Shown one piece after another: positions 52,192 to 60,983 of a DNA stretch of 64,000 bases. A program made the position numbers and the translations under genes. This stretch comes from Mycobacterium sp. 852002-51057_SCH5723018. Its GTDB lineage: Bacteria; Actinomycetota; Actinomycetes; Mycobacteriales; Mycobacteriaceae. The DNA lies in contig NZ_LZIR01000023.1 in the NCBI RefSeq assembly GCF_001667035.1, forward strand, positions 91,136 to 155,135. Direction: 5' to 3'. A model generated the notes under the pieces. The model searched no databases. It was not told where the DNA came from and saw only the letters and a program-made list of their open reading frames with translations. Each line of letters begins with the position of its first letter. Positions within the stretch are counted from its first letter, which is position 1.

Positions 52192-53334
52192 CTACAGGGA
52201 CCTCTTCAGTGCCGCGATGGTGTCCAGGTCGTCGAGCGCCGCGACACCACGGCGCAGGCCTTCCATGGCGATGCCTTCGTCCTGCATTCCGCCCATCCCC
52301 GCGGTGATCAGGGGCGCGACATATCCGTACAGCGCGCCCTGCCGGTAGCGCAGCCACAGGTCGTCGCGGGCCAGGTCGGGGCCGCCGGCGGCGGACAGCG
52401 CGCGCCGGTAGTCGTCGAGCAGGTCGCGCTGAGTCGCCCGGCGGTCTTCCGGCGTCAGGCTGGTGATCAACGTGTACGCCAGTTCGCGTGACGGGTGTCC
52501 GCGCCGCACCGCCTGCCAGTCCAGCAGCCCGGCCTTGCCGCCGTAGAAGTACATGTTTCCCGGATGGGCGTCGCCGTGCATGACCGTGTGAGGGGGTGTG
52601 TCGATCAGCGCGGCGACGGCACGGTAGTTGTCGGCGATAAAGCGGCCCTTTTCGATGGGGACGGTGTTGCGGGTGCGCTCGGCGAGGCGGTTGATCGAGG
52701 CGTGCATCAGCGAGCCGGTCAACAGAGAGGTGACGTCCCCAGACGGCGTGTAGAGCCAGCCCAGCGGCCCCCGCCCGTCGCGGGGCAGCCGATCCCAGAA
52801 GGTGGCGTGCAGGTCGGCCAGCACCTCGAGGATGAGGCTGGCCTGGTCGGGGGAAAGCGGGCGCAGGGTGTTGGGAAACTCGCACGACTCGGCCGGGAGG
52901 TCTTCCAGCACCAGCAGGTAGCGGCCCGTCCACGGTTCGAATGCCGCACCGTAGCACCACGGGACGCCATTGACCTGCGGGGCGAGTTGGTCGTAGAAGC
53001 GCACCTCGGTGTCTCCGAGCCGGCCGAGTTCACCCATCAGACGGGTGGCCGCGGTCTTTGCCGCAAGCTTGACGAACACCGACTCCGGTACGTCTTTTCC
53101 GGTCAGCACCAGCCGGGCCCGCGACGACGTCCCCGCGTCACTGCCAAGGACACGGACCGATCTGACGGCCGTCCCCATGATCCGGGAGAGGACGGCAGCG
53201 TCGATGTCTTCCACACTGCGGGGCAGCCCCAGTCGGCCGCCCACCACCGCGTCGGTGGTCACCCGGCCGACGCCCCGGGCCAGGTGCCCAGCCAAGCCGA
53301 TAAGCGAGAAGGCCTGTCCCACAGGGTTATTCAT
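52192..53334 (-). CDS. Aminoglycoside-phosphotransferase-like kinase
   Basis: A 380-residue APH/ChoK-fold protein. The catalytic loop is VMHGDAHPGNMYFY and the metal Asp is in GLLDWQ. In actinobacteria such proteins are often found in fatty-acid and sterol catabolic loci, with no proven substrate. A hydrophobic N-terminal helix precedes the kinase domain. It lies between the TetR gene and the amidohydrolase on the same strand. Confidence 0.82.
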   Translation of the reverse strand: MNNPVGQAFSLIGLAGHLARGVGRVTTDAVVGGRLGLPRSVEDIDAAVLSRIMGTAVRSVRVLGSDAGTSSRARLVLTGKDVPESVFVKLAAKTAATRLMGELGRLGDTEVRFYDQLAPQVNGVPWCYGAAFEPWTGRYLLVLEDLPAESCEFPNTLRPLSPDQASLILEVLADLHATFWDRLPRDGRGPLGWLYTPSGDVTSLLTGSLMHASINRLAERTRNTVPIEKGRFIADNYRAVAALIDTPPHTVMHGDAHPGNMYFYGGKAGLLDWQAVRRGHPSRELAYTLITSLTPEDRRATQRDLLDDYRRALSAAGGPDLARDDLWLRYRQGALYGYVAPLITAGMGGMQDEGIAMEGLRRGVAALDDLDTIAALKRSL

Positions 53335-53428
53335 ATCGAATCCATCCTGGTCGGGAATTCCCTAGCCGCGGCCTGGGCCGCTCCATCCGCGCAGGCAGCG
53401 TCAGACAAAAATAACTCAACGTCTGGAC

Positions 53429-53456
53429 ATCAGACAATAGGCAGTTATTGTCTGAT
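53429..53456. promoter_or_regulatory. Long inverted repeat overlapping the TetR stop codon
   Basis: ATCAGACAATA-GGCAGT-TATTGTCTGAT has perfect 11-bp arms. The right arm covers the last codons of TetR. A further TCAGAC...GTCTG pair lies at 53401-53425. There is no T-run on the minus strand, so an operator for the downstream kinase gene is more likely than a terminator. Confidence 0.55.
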
Positions 53457-54065
53457 CTGTGGCACCAGGGCCCGCACCACAAATTGCCCGACGAATTCGC
53501 GTTTGTCGGCCACCGGGCGGTACCGCCACGAGGGCGCCAGCAAAAACAAGGTCGCCGTGTGCAACCACTGGACGACCGACCGAAAATCGAGGTCGTCGTA
53601 AAGACGTCCGGCCCGCTTCCACCGGTTCAGCAACGGCTCATAGTGCCGCAACAGCAGTTCCACGAATGGTTCCGAACCCCGCTCCAGTGCTGTGCCCATG
53701 GCGGTGCTCTCGGCGGCGAACAGCGCCTTGTTCAGCGGGTTGCCGTCCACCGACTCGACGCGCGCGAGGATCATTTGGGGCACCGACCGCACGGGGTCGT
53801 CCGGGGCGGGCAGCGAGCGCACCAGTTCGGCGAGCGCGTGGTCGATACGCATCAGTACAAGACCAAGCAGGACGTCGTCGCGGCCCGGGAAGTACCGATA
53901 CACCGTCGACCGCGACACCCCGGCCTCGTCGGCCACTTCGCCCATCCGGAACTGTGTGTTTCCCCGGCGCACGATGCAGCGACCGGCGGCGTCCAGGATG
54001 CGTCGGCGCGCTTCCTCGTCGTCAAGGATCGCGCGGTCGGCGCCCCACCACCGGCTCGGTTCCAT
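53445..54065 (-). CDS. TetR-family regulator
   Basis: A 206-residue TetR protein. The helix-turn-helix is FRMGEVADEAGVSRSTVYRYFPGRDDVL; the C-terminal part is a typical ligand-binding helical domain. It is divergent from the lipocalin-like gene at 54187 and upstream of the kinase/amidohydrolase/Rieske genes. The inverted repeat at its 3' end is a candidate binding site. Confidence 0.88.
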   Translation of the reverse strand: MEPSRWWGADRAILDDEEARRRILDAAGRCIVRRGNTQFRMGEVADEAGVSRSTVYRYFPGRDDVLLGLVLMRIDHALAELVRSLPAPDDPVRSVPQMILARVESVDGNPLNKALFAAESTAMGTALERGSEPFVELLLRHYEPLLNRWKRAGRLYDDLDFRSVVQWLHTATLFLLAPSWRYRPVADKREFVGQFVVRALVPQIRQ

Positions 54066-54186
54066 GGCGCCGATGTTACGGGCCGCGTTGCGGTGCTTCG
54101 TTATCTGACGCCCGAGGGGACCGCGGTCAGGACAGGAATCGCCGGAAAGCGTTGGGGTCGAAGCAGGTTCGCAGCGAGAGGGGGCG

Positions 54187-55326
54187 ATGATGGGTTACTC
54201 TGCCGCCGATGAGTCGTTTACCCACCAGCTTCCGACAACCTTCGACCGGGTCCACAATCCCGACCCGACGTGGTCGGACCGGTGCTACTTCTTCGCCGCG
54301 TCGCCGGACGGCACCATGTTGTTGGCAAGCGGCTACGGCAACAACGCCAACACCGCCAGCGGGCTGGGCTATGTCAAGGTCAGCCTCGCCGACGGCCGGC
54401 ACTGGGATCTCTTGTCGGGCCGGCCCGTCACCGGGGGCGACCGCGACGAACTCTGCGCCGGCCCCATGCGCTGGACCTGCGTCGAGCCGCTCAAGAAGTG
54501 GAGACTCGACGTCGAACCCAACGAGTCCGGAATCGAGTGGGAGCTCCACTACCAACCCACCGCACCGATGTGGGAGCTGCTGCCCATGAAGGTGCGCGGT
54601 GAGGGCGGCCAACTACTGGCCGACATGTACCACATGAAGGAACCCGGGCGATGGAGCGGCTGGGTGAAGATCGACGGAGAGCGCGTCGCCGTCGACGGAT
54701 TCCACGGCGGGCGCGACCGCACTTTCGGCGTGCGCGTCTCGGACAAGATCGACTTCTGGTTGTGGCTCGACGCCGGTTTCGACGACCATGCCATCGAGGC
54801 GTGGATCATCGAATCATCCGATGGCACAGTGCGATACGTCGACGGTGGAATCACTCGGTCGGACGGCACACTGTCGCGCCGATTCGTGAAGATAGAGCAC
54901 GATGTCGAATTCGACGGGGACCGCAAGCGGCCCGCTCGCGCGGTGCTGGTCTTCACCGACGAGGACGGCAAGCTCTATCGCGTCACCGCCGATGCCCCGC
55001 ACCAGCAGGTCAACGCGTACTACGGGCTGCCCATGGCGCACTGCCAATACGAGGATCTGGGCGGGGGCGGCTACTTCATCCACTTTCGTTGGGACAGCAT
55101 GGATTCCGGTCAGTTGGCCGAGACCGAGAGCAAATCGATGGCGCTCGACCAGCTGATGCGATTCGAGCATGACGGCCACCGCGGCTGGGGAGTTTTCGAA
55201 TTGCTGATGGGCGGTCAGGGTTACCGCCGCTACCCCAATTGGGCGGCGATGGACATGTCGGCGTTCACCCAGGACAAGACCCCGGTCGATCGCCTGCGCG
55301 CGGACAGCGAAGGGGTTCGTCGATGA
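54187..55326 (+). CDS. AttH/CrtC-like (DUF7064-type) beta-barrel protein
   Basis: A 379-residue beta-rich protein with two lipocalin-like halves (FFAASPDGTMLLASGYGNNAN; WVKIDGERVAVDGFHGGRDRTFGVR; FWLWLDAGFDDHAIEAW), reminiscent of carotenoid hydratase/AttH-related proteins found in sterol loci. No signal peptide is visible. GAGAGGGGGCG precedes ATG 54187. Its stop overlaps the following kinase start (ATGA). Its function is unknown; it may bind a hydrophobic ligand. Confidence 0.68.
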   Translation: MMGYSAADESFTHQLPTTFDRVHNPDPTWSDRCYFFAASPDGTMLLASGYGNNANTASGLGYVKVSLADGRHWDLLSGRPVTGGDRDELCAGPMRWTCVEPLKKWRLDVEPNESGIEWELHYQPTAPMWELLPMKVRGEGGQLLADMYHMKEPGRWSGWVKIDGERVAVDGFHGGRDRTFGVRVSDKIDFWLWLDAGFDDHAIEAWIIESSDGTVRYVDGGITRSDGTLSRRFVKIEHDVEFDGDRKRPARAVLVFTDEDGKLYRVTADAPHQQVNAYYGLPMAHCQYEDLGGGGYFIHFRWDSMDSGQLAETESKSMALDQLMRFEHDGHRGWGVFELLMGGQGYRRYPNWAAMDMSAFTQDKTPVDRLRADSEGVRR

Positions 55327-56408
55327 CGTTGGGCGCCGACCTCGGGCCGCGTTTGACCGCCTGGCTGCGCACCCGGCTGTCCGACGCCGACGACGTCCAC
55401 ATCGAGGGCCTCGACCGGGTGAGCTTCGGGCATTCGGCCGAGATGCTGATGTTGAGCGTCATCACGCGGCGCGGTGATCAGGCGACGAAACAAGACGTGG
55501 TGCTGCGTCAGCGCCCGAAGCCGCCCGCGCTACTGGAGCCCTACAACCTGGCGCGTCAGTTCAGGATCCTGCGGGCACTGGCGGACACCGCGGTCCGCGT
55601 TCCCCGGGCGCTGTGGCTCGAGGAAACCGGCGACGTGCTCGGAAGGCCCTTCTTCGTGATGGAACGCGCCGCCGGCACGGTCTACGAAATGGAATCGCCG
55701 GCCGGCATCGGCGACCAGACGGTGGCGCGGATGTGTCGGAGTCTCGTCGAACAACTCGCGGCGATCCACACCGTCGACCTCACCCAAACGGGCCTGGACA
55801 CACTCGACGACGGGAGCGACCACCTCGACCGTGAACTCGGCCACTGGGCCGCGGAGATGAACCGGGTCAAGCGGGATCAGCTACCCGCGCTGGAGCGGCT
55901 CCAGCAGGAGCTGCATGGCGGCAAACCGAAGCCGTGCCCGAAGGTCACCCTGGTGCACGGCGATGCCAAACCGGGCAACTTCGCCTTCACCGGCGGCGAG
56001 GTCAGCGCGGTCTTCGACTGGGAGATGGCGACCGTCGGCGATCCGCTGACCGACATCGGATGGCTGGAGATGCTGTGGATGCAGCCCGTCGGGATCAATA
56101 GCCATCCCGCGGCACTGACCATCGACGCGCTGCTCGCGCACTACGAGGCGGTCAGTGGCATCAAGGTCGAGAACCGCTCGTGGTATCGCGCGTTCAACGC
56201 CTACAAGATGGCCGTCATCTGCCTGATCGGCGCGATGCTCGTCGAAGACGGCCACAGCGACGATCAGAAGCTCGTCCTCGCCTCCTACGGCACGTCGCTG
56301 ATGACGAAGGTCGGGCTCACCGAGCTGGGTGTCGACGAACCCCTCGACGATGGGCCGGTGCTGCCGCGCGAAGAACGCATCCAGCAGGTGCTGGCGCACG
56401 CAACCTAG
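55323..56408 (+). CDS. Aminoglycoside-phosphotransferase-like kinase
   Basis: A 361-residue APH-family protein, similar to those linked to ACAD10/11. Its nucleotide-binding N lobe contains VVLRQRPKPPALLEPYNLAR, the catalytic loop is LVHGDAKPGNFAF and the metal Asp is in AVFDWEMATVGDPLTDIG. In mammals ACAD10/11 kinases act on 4-hydroxyacyl-CoAs, so a similar role in this catabolic region is possible but inferred. Coupled to the 54187 gene. Confidence 0.85.
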   Translation: MTLGADLGPRLTAWLRTRLSDADDVHIEGLDRVSFGHSAEMLMLSVITRRGDQATKQDVVLRQRPKPPALLEPYNLARQFRILRALADTAVRVPRALWLEETGDVLGRPFFVMERAAGTVYEMESPAGIGDQTVARMCRSLVEQLAAIHTVDLTQTGLDTLDDGSDHLDRELGHWAAEMNRVKRDQLPALERLQQELHGGKPKPCPKVTLVHGDAKPGNFAFTGGEVSAVFDWEMATVGDPLTDIGWLEMLWMQPVGINSHPAALTIDALLAHYEAVSGIKVENRSWYRAFNAYKMAVICLIGAMLVEDGHSDDQKLVLASYGTSLMTKVGLTELGVDEPLDDGPVLPREERIQQVLAHAT

Positions 56409-56432
56409 GTCACGCGGCCATCGCAAACGCCT

Positions 56433-56816
56433 TCACCCCTCGGCGATACCGCTCAGCGCGTCATCGAGCGTGCTGTGAATCGACAGGATGCTGTCCAAAC
56501 CCATGAGCTTGATCGGCCTGCTGGTGGCGGGGCCGTTGGCGACCACCGCGAATCGAGTGGGCGGCGTGACCTCGGCCTGCGCGGTCACCAAGACGGTCAT
56601 CCCCGCCGAGGCGAGAAAATCGACCTTGGACAGATCGACGATCAGTGCCGCGGGCCCGTCGGCCGATGCTGTGTGAATCGCCTCGGCAAGCTGCGGCGCG
56701 CTGAGCATGTCCACTTCACCCGAAACGCTGAGCACGACCGCCTCGTCGATCTGGCGTTTGCCCACCTCGAAGGCCGTCGGGTCGACTGTGTCGCCGGATT
56801 GTTCGACCATGCTCAC
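56433..56816 (-). CDS. STAS-domain anti-sigma factor antagonist
   Basis: A 127-residue SpoIIAA/RsbV-like protein (VVLSVSGEVDMLSAPQLAEAI, LIVDLSKVDFLASAGMTVLV). Ser in LASAGM is the expected phosphorylation site of an RsbW-type kinase. It could partner the RsbW-like protein at 4148 or another genomic kinase. It converges on the kinase gene at 55323. Confidence 0.85.
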   Translation of the reverse strand: MSMVEQSGDTVDPTAFEVGKRQIDEAVVLSVSGEVDMLSAPQLAEAIHTASADGPAALIVDLSKVDFLASAGMTVLVTAQAEVTPPTRFAVVANGPATSRPIKLMGLDSILSIHSTLDDALSGIAEG

Positions 56817-57212
56817 TCACATTCATCACTTGTCGGACACCGACATATCAACAGCCACTCGTAAAGCCGGGGCTGTTGCTTCAACCCACGGAAGGCGCTT
56901 CGTAGAGTCGAACACTCCATCGATTATCCGCCGCTGGGCCAAGCGGCCAGCCACGCGTGTTTAGTAGATGGTAGGTCACGCGGAAACCGGCACGTCCAGC
57001 AGTGGGGCCGGCTGGTTCGCCCGATTCAGGCGGTGTCGCGTCCGCGGACCGGAATCCGACTGAACCAATTCGCGCGACGCCACGTAGTTGGGTCGTGAGC
57101 GAGGGTCGCCGCAAGAGTTGCGTACGCCACCGACCCGTGGGTGAATTGCGTCCGCCGAGTTCGTTATCAGGCTGCGCCGCTTGGCCCCCAGATGTGGGAG
57201 AGGACGGTGGGC
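56817..57212. other. Intergenic interval, no supported gene
   Basis: About 400 bp between the divergent STAS and catalase-like genes. Short open frames overlap here without family resemblance. I see no clear SigF-type box, RNA gene or long repeat; it probably holds both promoters. Confidence 0.35.
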
Positions 57213-58349
57213 ATGGAGCCCGTTGATCAGGATGGCCAACACGACGACAAACCAGGCGAAACCAAGCCCCCGCATCCCCGCCGCGTCACGCTGACGCGGC
57301 GGGGCGCGTTGCTTGGCATGGGCGCGGTCGCCGGTTTTGCCGCGGTGGACGTCGGTGGGTTCGCCTATGCGGGCGGCTGGCTGCGGCCCGGCAGCCCGCT
57401 CACCCCGCCGCGGTTCGCCGATCGCTTCGAACACATCTACGGCCGCCATGACGGTTTCCGGCGAAATCACGCCAAGGGACTCAGCGCCACAGGATCGTTC
57501 GCGAGCGCCGGCGCGGGCGCGGCCATCTGCCGGGCGACAGTCTTCCAGGCGGGCACCGTCCCGGTCGTCGGCCGGTTTTCGCTGGGCGGCGGCCTGCCGG
57601 ATCAGGCCGACAAGCCCGAGACGGTTCGCGGCCTGGGCCTGTTGTTCCAGGCGCCCGACGGCCAGCAGTGGCGCACCGCGATGGTCAACGTTCCGGTCTT
57701 CACGGACAGCACGCCGGAGGGGTTTTACGAGCGGCTGCTCGCGTCCAAACCGCTGCCGGAAACGGGCAAGGCCGACCCCCAGAAGATGGCCGCGTTCCTC
57801 GATCGCCATCCCGAGACCGCCGCGGCGATGAAGATCATCAAGCAGTCTCCGCCCAGTGCGGGGTTTGCCGACAGCACGTTTTACGGGCTGAACGCCTTCT
57901 GGTTCACCAACAGCGCCGGCACCACCGTGCCCGTGCGCTGGTCCGTGGTTCCCCAGAACACCGGCGGGGCCGTTGCTGCGGGGCCGTCGCACGGCAAGGA
58001 CTTTCTCTTCGACGACCTCATCCGCACGCTGGCCCAGCGGCCGCTCCAGTGGCGGCTGGTTCTCACGGTGGGCGAGCCGGGCGACCCCACCCACGATGCC
58101 ACCAAACCGTGGCCATCGTCGCGGAGGTCCATCGACGCCGGCACCATCACCATCACCGCAGTGCAGACCGAGGAAGCCGGCAACGCGCGCGACATCAACT
58201 TCGACCCACTGGTTCTGCCCGACGGCATCACGCCGTCCGACGATCCCTTACCCGCGGCGAGGTCGGCGGTCTACGCGCGCTCCTTCACGCGTCGCGCCGA
58301 GGAGCCCAAGTCGCCCAGCGAAGTCAACGTTGCGAAGGTGCGGCCATGA
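57213..58349 (+). CDS. Tat-exported catalase-like heme peroxidase (SrpA type)
   Basis: A 378-residue protein with a twin-arginine signal (TLTRRGALLGMGAVAGFA) and a small catalase-fold core. The distal His is in RRNHAKGLSATGS, and the proximal heme Tyr is in RSAVYARSF. It lacks the C-terminal extras of true catalases and matches SrpA-type catalase-related peroxidases. ATG 57213 follows GGAGAGG. It is coupled to a cytochrome b561 gene that may feed it electrons from the quinone pool. Confidence 0.83.
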   Translation: MEPVDQDGQHDDKPGETKPPHPRRVTLTRRGALLGMGAVAGFAAVDVGGFAYAGGWLRPGSPLTPPRFADRFEHIYGRHDGFRRNHAKGLSATGSFASAGAGAAICRATVFQAGTVPVVGRFSLGGGLPDQADKPETVRGLGLLFQAPDGQQWRTAMVNVPVFTDSTPEGFYERLLASKPLPETGKADPQKMAAFLDRHPETAAAMKIIKQSPPSAGFADSTFYGLNAFWFTNSAGTTVPVRWSVVPQNTGGAVAAGPSHGKDFLFDDLIRTLAQRPLQWRLVLTVGEPGDPTHDATKPWPSSRRSIDAGTITITAVQTEEAGNARDINFDPLVLPDGITPSDDPLPAARSAVYARSFTRRAEEPKSPSEVNVAKVRP

Positions 58350-58942
58350 CCAGCGAGACACACGAAACCGCCACGGCCCCAGCGCGTTTCGCCCTGCCAT
58401 CCCGGATCCTGCACTGGCTGATGGCGCCTATGGTCATCGCGCAGCTGCTCATCGGGGTGATCATGATCGCGTCATTGACCTACTACCCGCTGCTGCTGGC
58501 CATCCACCGGCCGTTGGGCATTCTGATCCTGGTGTTCGCGGTGGTGCGCCTGGCGAATCGGCTCACCCACCGGCTGCCCCCGTTCCTGGCCACGATGGGC
58601 CCCGCCGAACGCCGCGTCGCGACCTGGTCGGAGTACCTGCTTTACGCCTTGTTGCTCATCCAGCCCCTGATCGGGTGGGCCATGCTGTCGGCGGCGCGGT
58701 TCCCGGTCATCCTGGCGGGGGCCGTTCACCTGCCCGGCATCGCCCCGCACAACATCGATGTGTACGGGGCGCTGCGGCAGGCCCACAACGTCTTTGCCTT
58801 CCTGCTTTTCCTGACGTTCACCGCGCACGTCTGCGCGGTGCTTTTTCACACGCTCGGCCTGCGCGACCGGCTCCTTGATCGCATGGCGCTGTGGCCCACC
58901 AAACCCGCGGCACCACAGCAGGACGACACCGTGCGACCATGA
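58346..58942 (+). CDS. Cytochrome b561 family protein
   Basis: A 198-residue membrane protein with four hydrophobic helices and paired heme-ligand histidines (SRILHWLMAP, AIHRPLGIL, LRQAHNVFAF, TFTAHVCAVLFH). ATG overlaps the peroxidase stop (ATGA). It likely moves electrons from menaquinol across the membrane to the exported peroxidase. Confidence 0.87.
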   Translation: MTSETHETATAPARFALPSRILHWLMAPMVIAQLLIGVIMIASLTYYPLLLAIHRPLGILILVFAVVRLANRLTHRLPPFLATMGPAERRVATWSEYLLYALLLIQPLIGWAMLSAARFPVILAGAVHLPGIAPHNIDVYGALRQAHNVFAFLLFLTFTAHVCAVLFHTLGLRDRLLDRMALWPTKPAAPQQDDTVRP

Positions 58943-59117
58943 CGCCCGTGACGTACCAAAGCGACCTCACCGGCCTGGTCGTCGTCGACCCACTGCGTGC
59001 CGCGCATGCGCCAGGTCCTCGATGCCGCGCGGGCGGCCGGCCTCCGGGTGTTCTATGCGCTGCACCGCCGCGATCTTCGCCGCCGACCAGGTGGCCGAAG
59101 CGATAGCCACGCGCTGA
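58939..59117 (+). pseudogene. Isochorismatase-family hydrolase remnant
   Basis: Three pieces of one protein survive in three frames. MTPVTYQSDLTGLVVVDP (58939-58995) is the N terminus, MRQVLDAARAAGLRVFYALH (from 59006) is the segment that normally follows about 25 residues later, and AIFAADQVAEAIATR ending at 59117 is the C terminus. The catalytic middle is gone. At least two deletions have destroyed a gene that was coupled to the cytochrome b561 stop (ATGA). Confidence 0.7.
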
Positions 59118-59162
59118 AAATTGACCCTGCCCAGAAAGGGCGGACGGCGGTAGCGTCTGACC

Positions 59163-59330
59163 ATGCTGTTCGCGGCCCTTCGCGACATGCAATGGCGAAG
59201 GCGGCGCCTTGTCATCGCGGTCATCAGCACGGGGCTGGTGTTCGCGATGACGCTGGTGCTCACCGGACTCGCGAACGGCTTCCGGGTCGAGGCGCAGCGA
59301 ACCGTCGACTCGATGAGGGTCGACGACGCC
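59163..59330 (+). pseudogene. Truncated ABC-transporter permease (Rv0072-like) 5' fragment
   Basis: The first ~54 residues (MLFAALRDMQWRRRRLVIAV, ISTGLVFAMTLVLTGLANGF, RVEAQRTVDSM) match the N terminus of the MacB/FtsX-type permease Rv0072, including TM1. Similarity stops near 59325, after which the sequence is unrelated and probably IS-derived. TAGCGT (59151-59156) 6 nt before the ATG shows that the original leaderless-type promoter is retained. Confidence 0.7.
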
Positions 59331-59581
59331 CAGGACCCTTACGAACACGACGAGACGACACCGCGCCACCTTCACAGAGTTAGCGAGTGTTGCATCGACT
59401 ACTGGAACCCACCTCTACCGCAAAGGGTCAGTTTTCAGGAAGCTTCAACAAAGCGGGGTAGTAAGTCCGCGACCCAAGGTCCGATGGTGGCGCGACGGTG
59501 AGAGCATGGCCTTGTAGGCATGTGAAAATGCTTGGGACACAGGGCGATTAGATCACACGGCGAGCCGGCAGCCGTGCATAT
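59325..59581. mobile_element. Possible IS30-like insertion remnant and scar
   Basis: The sequence after the permease breakpoint contains GTGTTGCATCGACTACTGGA (59387-59406), followed by ACCCACC. It resembles the terminal inverted repeat of IS30-family elements (GTTGCGTTGACC...). An open frame upstream of it could be the end of a transposase. No intact transposase or matching left end is present. The rest, to 59581, is lower in GC than its surroundings and has no gene. Confidence 0.3.
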
Positions 59582-59830
59582 TTAAGTATTTGAGGGTGGG
59601 CAAGGGGTATCGAACAGTGGAGGGCGGACGATGCAATGTTCCTGGGGCAATTGGCCGCCAACTCGCGTCGCGATGACGGGTGTCCCGCCGGACTCTTCGA
59701 TCGCTGCGGCTGCTTCGCCGTATGCCTGGCCGTCGTAGTCAGCGGCGGCGGCCGCCCCGGCACACAGTAGCGCCGCCGACAACCCCATCGCTCCGATCAC
59801 ACCAGTCCCCAGAACAACGAGATGGTTCAT
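59582..59830 (-). CDS. Small secreted protein, probably 3'-truncated
   Basis: An 82-residue protein with an N-terminal signal peptide (VVLGTGVIGAMGLSAALLCAGAAAAA) and YDGQAYGEAAAAIEESGGTPVIATRVGGQLPQEHCIV. This resembles mycobacterial secreted proteins that continue for another 40-60 residues after CIV. Here the end is replaced by PPLFDTPCPPSNT, next to the IS-like scar, suggesting truncation. It is most likely a pseudogene or altered paralogue. Confidence 0.55.
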   Translation of the reverse strand: MNHLVVLGTGVIGAMGLSAALLCAGAAAAADYDGQAYGEAAAAIEESGGTPVIATRVGGQLPQEHCIVRPPLFDTPCPPSNT

Positions 59831-60048
59831 GTGTGCTCCGGGCATCCGGATTGACCCTCACACTCAACTCACGGTCTGTTGACAGAACCCGGTGTCGCCC
59901 ACCGATGCTGAGAGAACTCTCAGCGAGCTGCGCCTCGGCGCCGAAGCACATTCGGTCCCGTGGCAGCGCGGGCATCACCTTGACAGCAAGAGCCACGGCG
60001 ACCGAGCCTCGGCGCAGTCAAAGCGCGAAGCAAGGCGAGCGCAATGTG

Positions 60049-60723
60049 CTACATCGCTTTGGCGGGGTTGGGTACGTGCAGGTTCCAGGTCGGAAGTGCC
60101 CGGCGCAGCCTCTGCGGACCCCCGACTGTGATTTCGCCGGTGCGAAGCACGTCGCGCCACGTACGGGCACCCCGGTGCCAGTCGACAAACGCCCGTGAGC
60201 TGGCCTCAACGGTGACGTCAACCTGGCCGCCGGGATCGGAGGCGCACATCTCGGCATCTCCGTGCTCGATCAATATCCAGAACCGCCGCTTGCTGGGACG
60301 CTCTTCGGGAAAGGTGAAGGCGATTACTGTTCGGCCTTCTGGCAGGTTAGATCGGTCGAGCTGTACCTGGCACCAAGCCCACAGTGCGTAGGCGGGATCG
60401 GATTGCTCCGCGGTGACGTCCGTCCACCGTTCGCCCCACGTTCCCAGAGCCCTAATCACCCCGGCGAGGTCGGCGCCGGCGTCGGTAAGTCGGTAGGTGT
60501 GCCCACGGCCAACGGGTTTGGGCTGGGCTTCGATGATTCCCGCACGCTGCAGTTCGTCGAGGCGCTTCATCAACATTGAGCGAGACATCGACGGCACTCC
60601 GTTGGCGATCGCCGAGAAGGTGTCGGCGCCAAACATCATGTTGCGCACGATCAACGGATTCCACCTCTCGGCGAGGATCTCCGACGCCGTTGCGACGGGG
60701 CAGTACTGACGATAGGTGGCCAT
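60049..60723 (-). CDS. HxlR-type regulator with C-terminal SCP2-like domain
   Basis: A 224-residue protein. Residues ~5-100 are an HxlR winged helix (CPVATASEILAERWNPLIVRNM, SMSRSMLMKRLDELQRAGII). Residues ~110-210 resemble an SCP2/sterol-carrier fold (FPEERPSKRRFWILIEHGD, VDVTVEASSRAFVDWHRG). This fusion suggests sensing of a lipid or sterol-like ligand. It is divergent from the hydrolase gene at 60984 across about 260 bp. That interval holds an 80-codon open frame (60716-60958) I cannot support. Confidence 0.85.
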   Translation of the reverse strand: MATYRQYCPVATASEILAERWNPLIVRNMMFGADTFSAIANGVPSMSRSMLMKRLDELQRAGIIEAQPKPVGRGHTYRLTDAGADLAGVIRALGTWGERWTDVTAEQSDPAYALWAWCQVQLDRSNLPEGRTVIAFTFPEERPSKRRFWILIEHGDAEMCASDPGGQVDVTVEASSRAFVDWHRGARTWRDVLRTGEITVGGPQRLRRALPTWNLHVPNPAKAM

Positions 60724-60983
60724 GTCATCAATTGTGCAGCATCGTACGCACCCGTGGAGTTCTAAGTTAGGACTTCACGGTGCGGCCGTAATCTCCGAGC
60801 ATGGGGTCGTGACGTTCGAAGCGCCCAATGCGGTCCCGGCGTTGATTACCCGATTCGCACGCAACGCGATGCCGGGTGTACTCGCTTTGAACTCACCCGC
60901 TCCCACTGCCCAAGTCAGACAGCTCGCAGAGTACGCATCGGCATTCTGCCGTGAGTGAAGCCCACCAAGGAGACGACCAAACC

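Noticed and set aside
53429..53456. Inverted repeat read as a rho-independent terminator of TetR
   Set aside because: No T-run follows in the direction of transcription, and half-sites recur nearby, so an operator is preferred.
60716..60958. 80-codon plus-strand frame between HxlR and the hydrolase
   Set aside because: It overlaps the HxlR start region, has mixed codon use and no recognisable domain or ribosome binding site.
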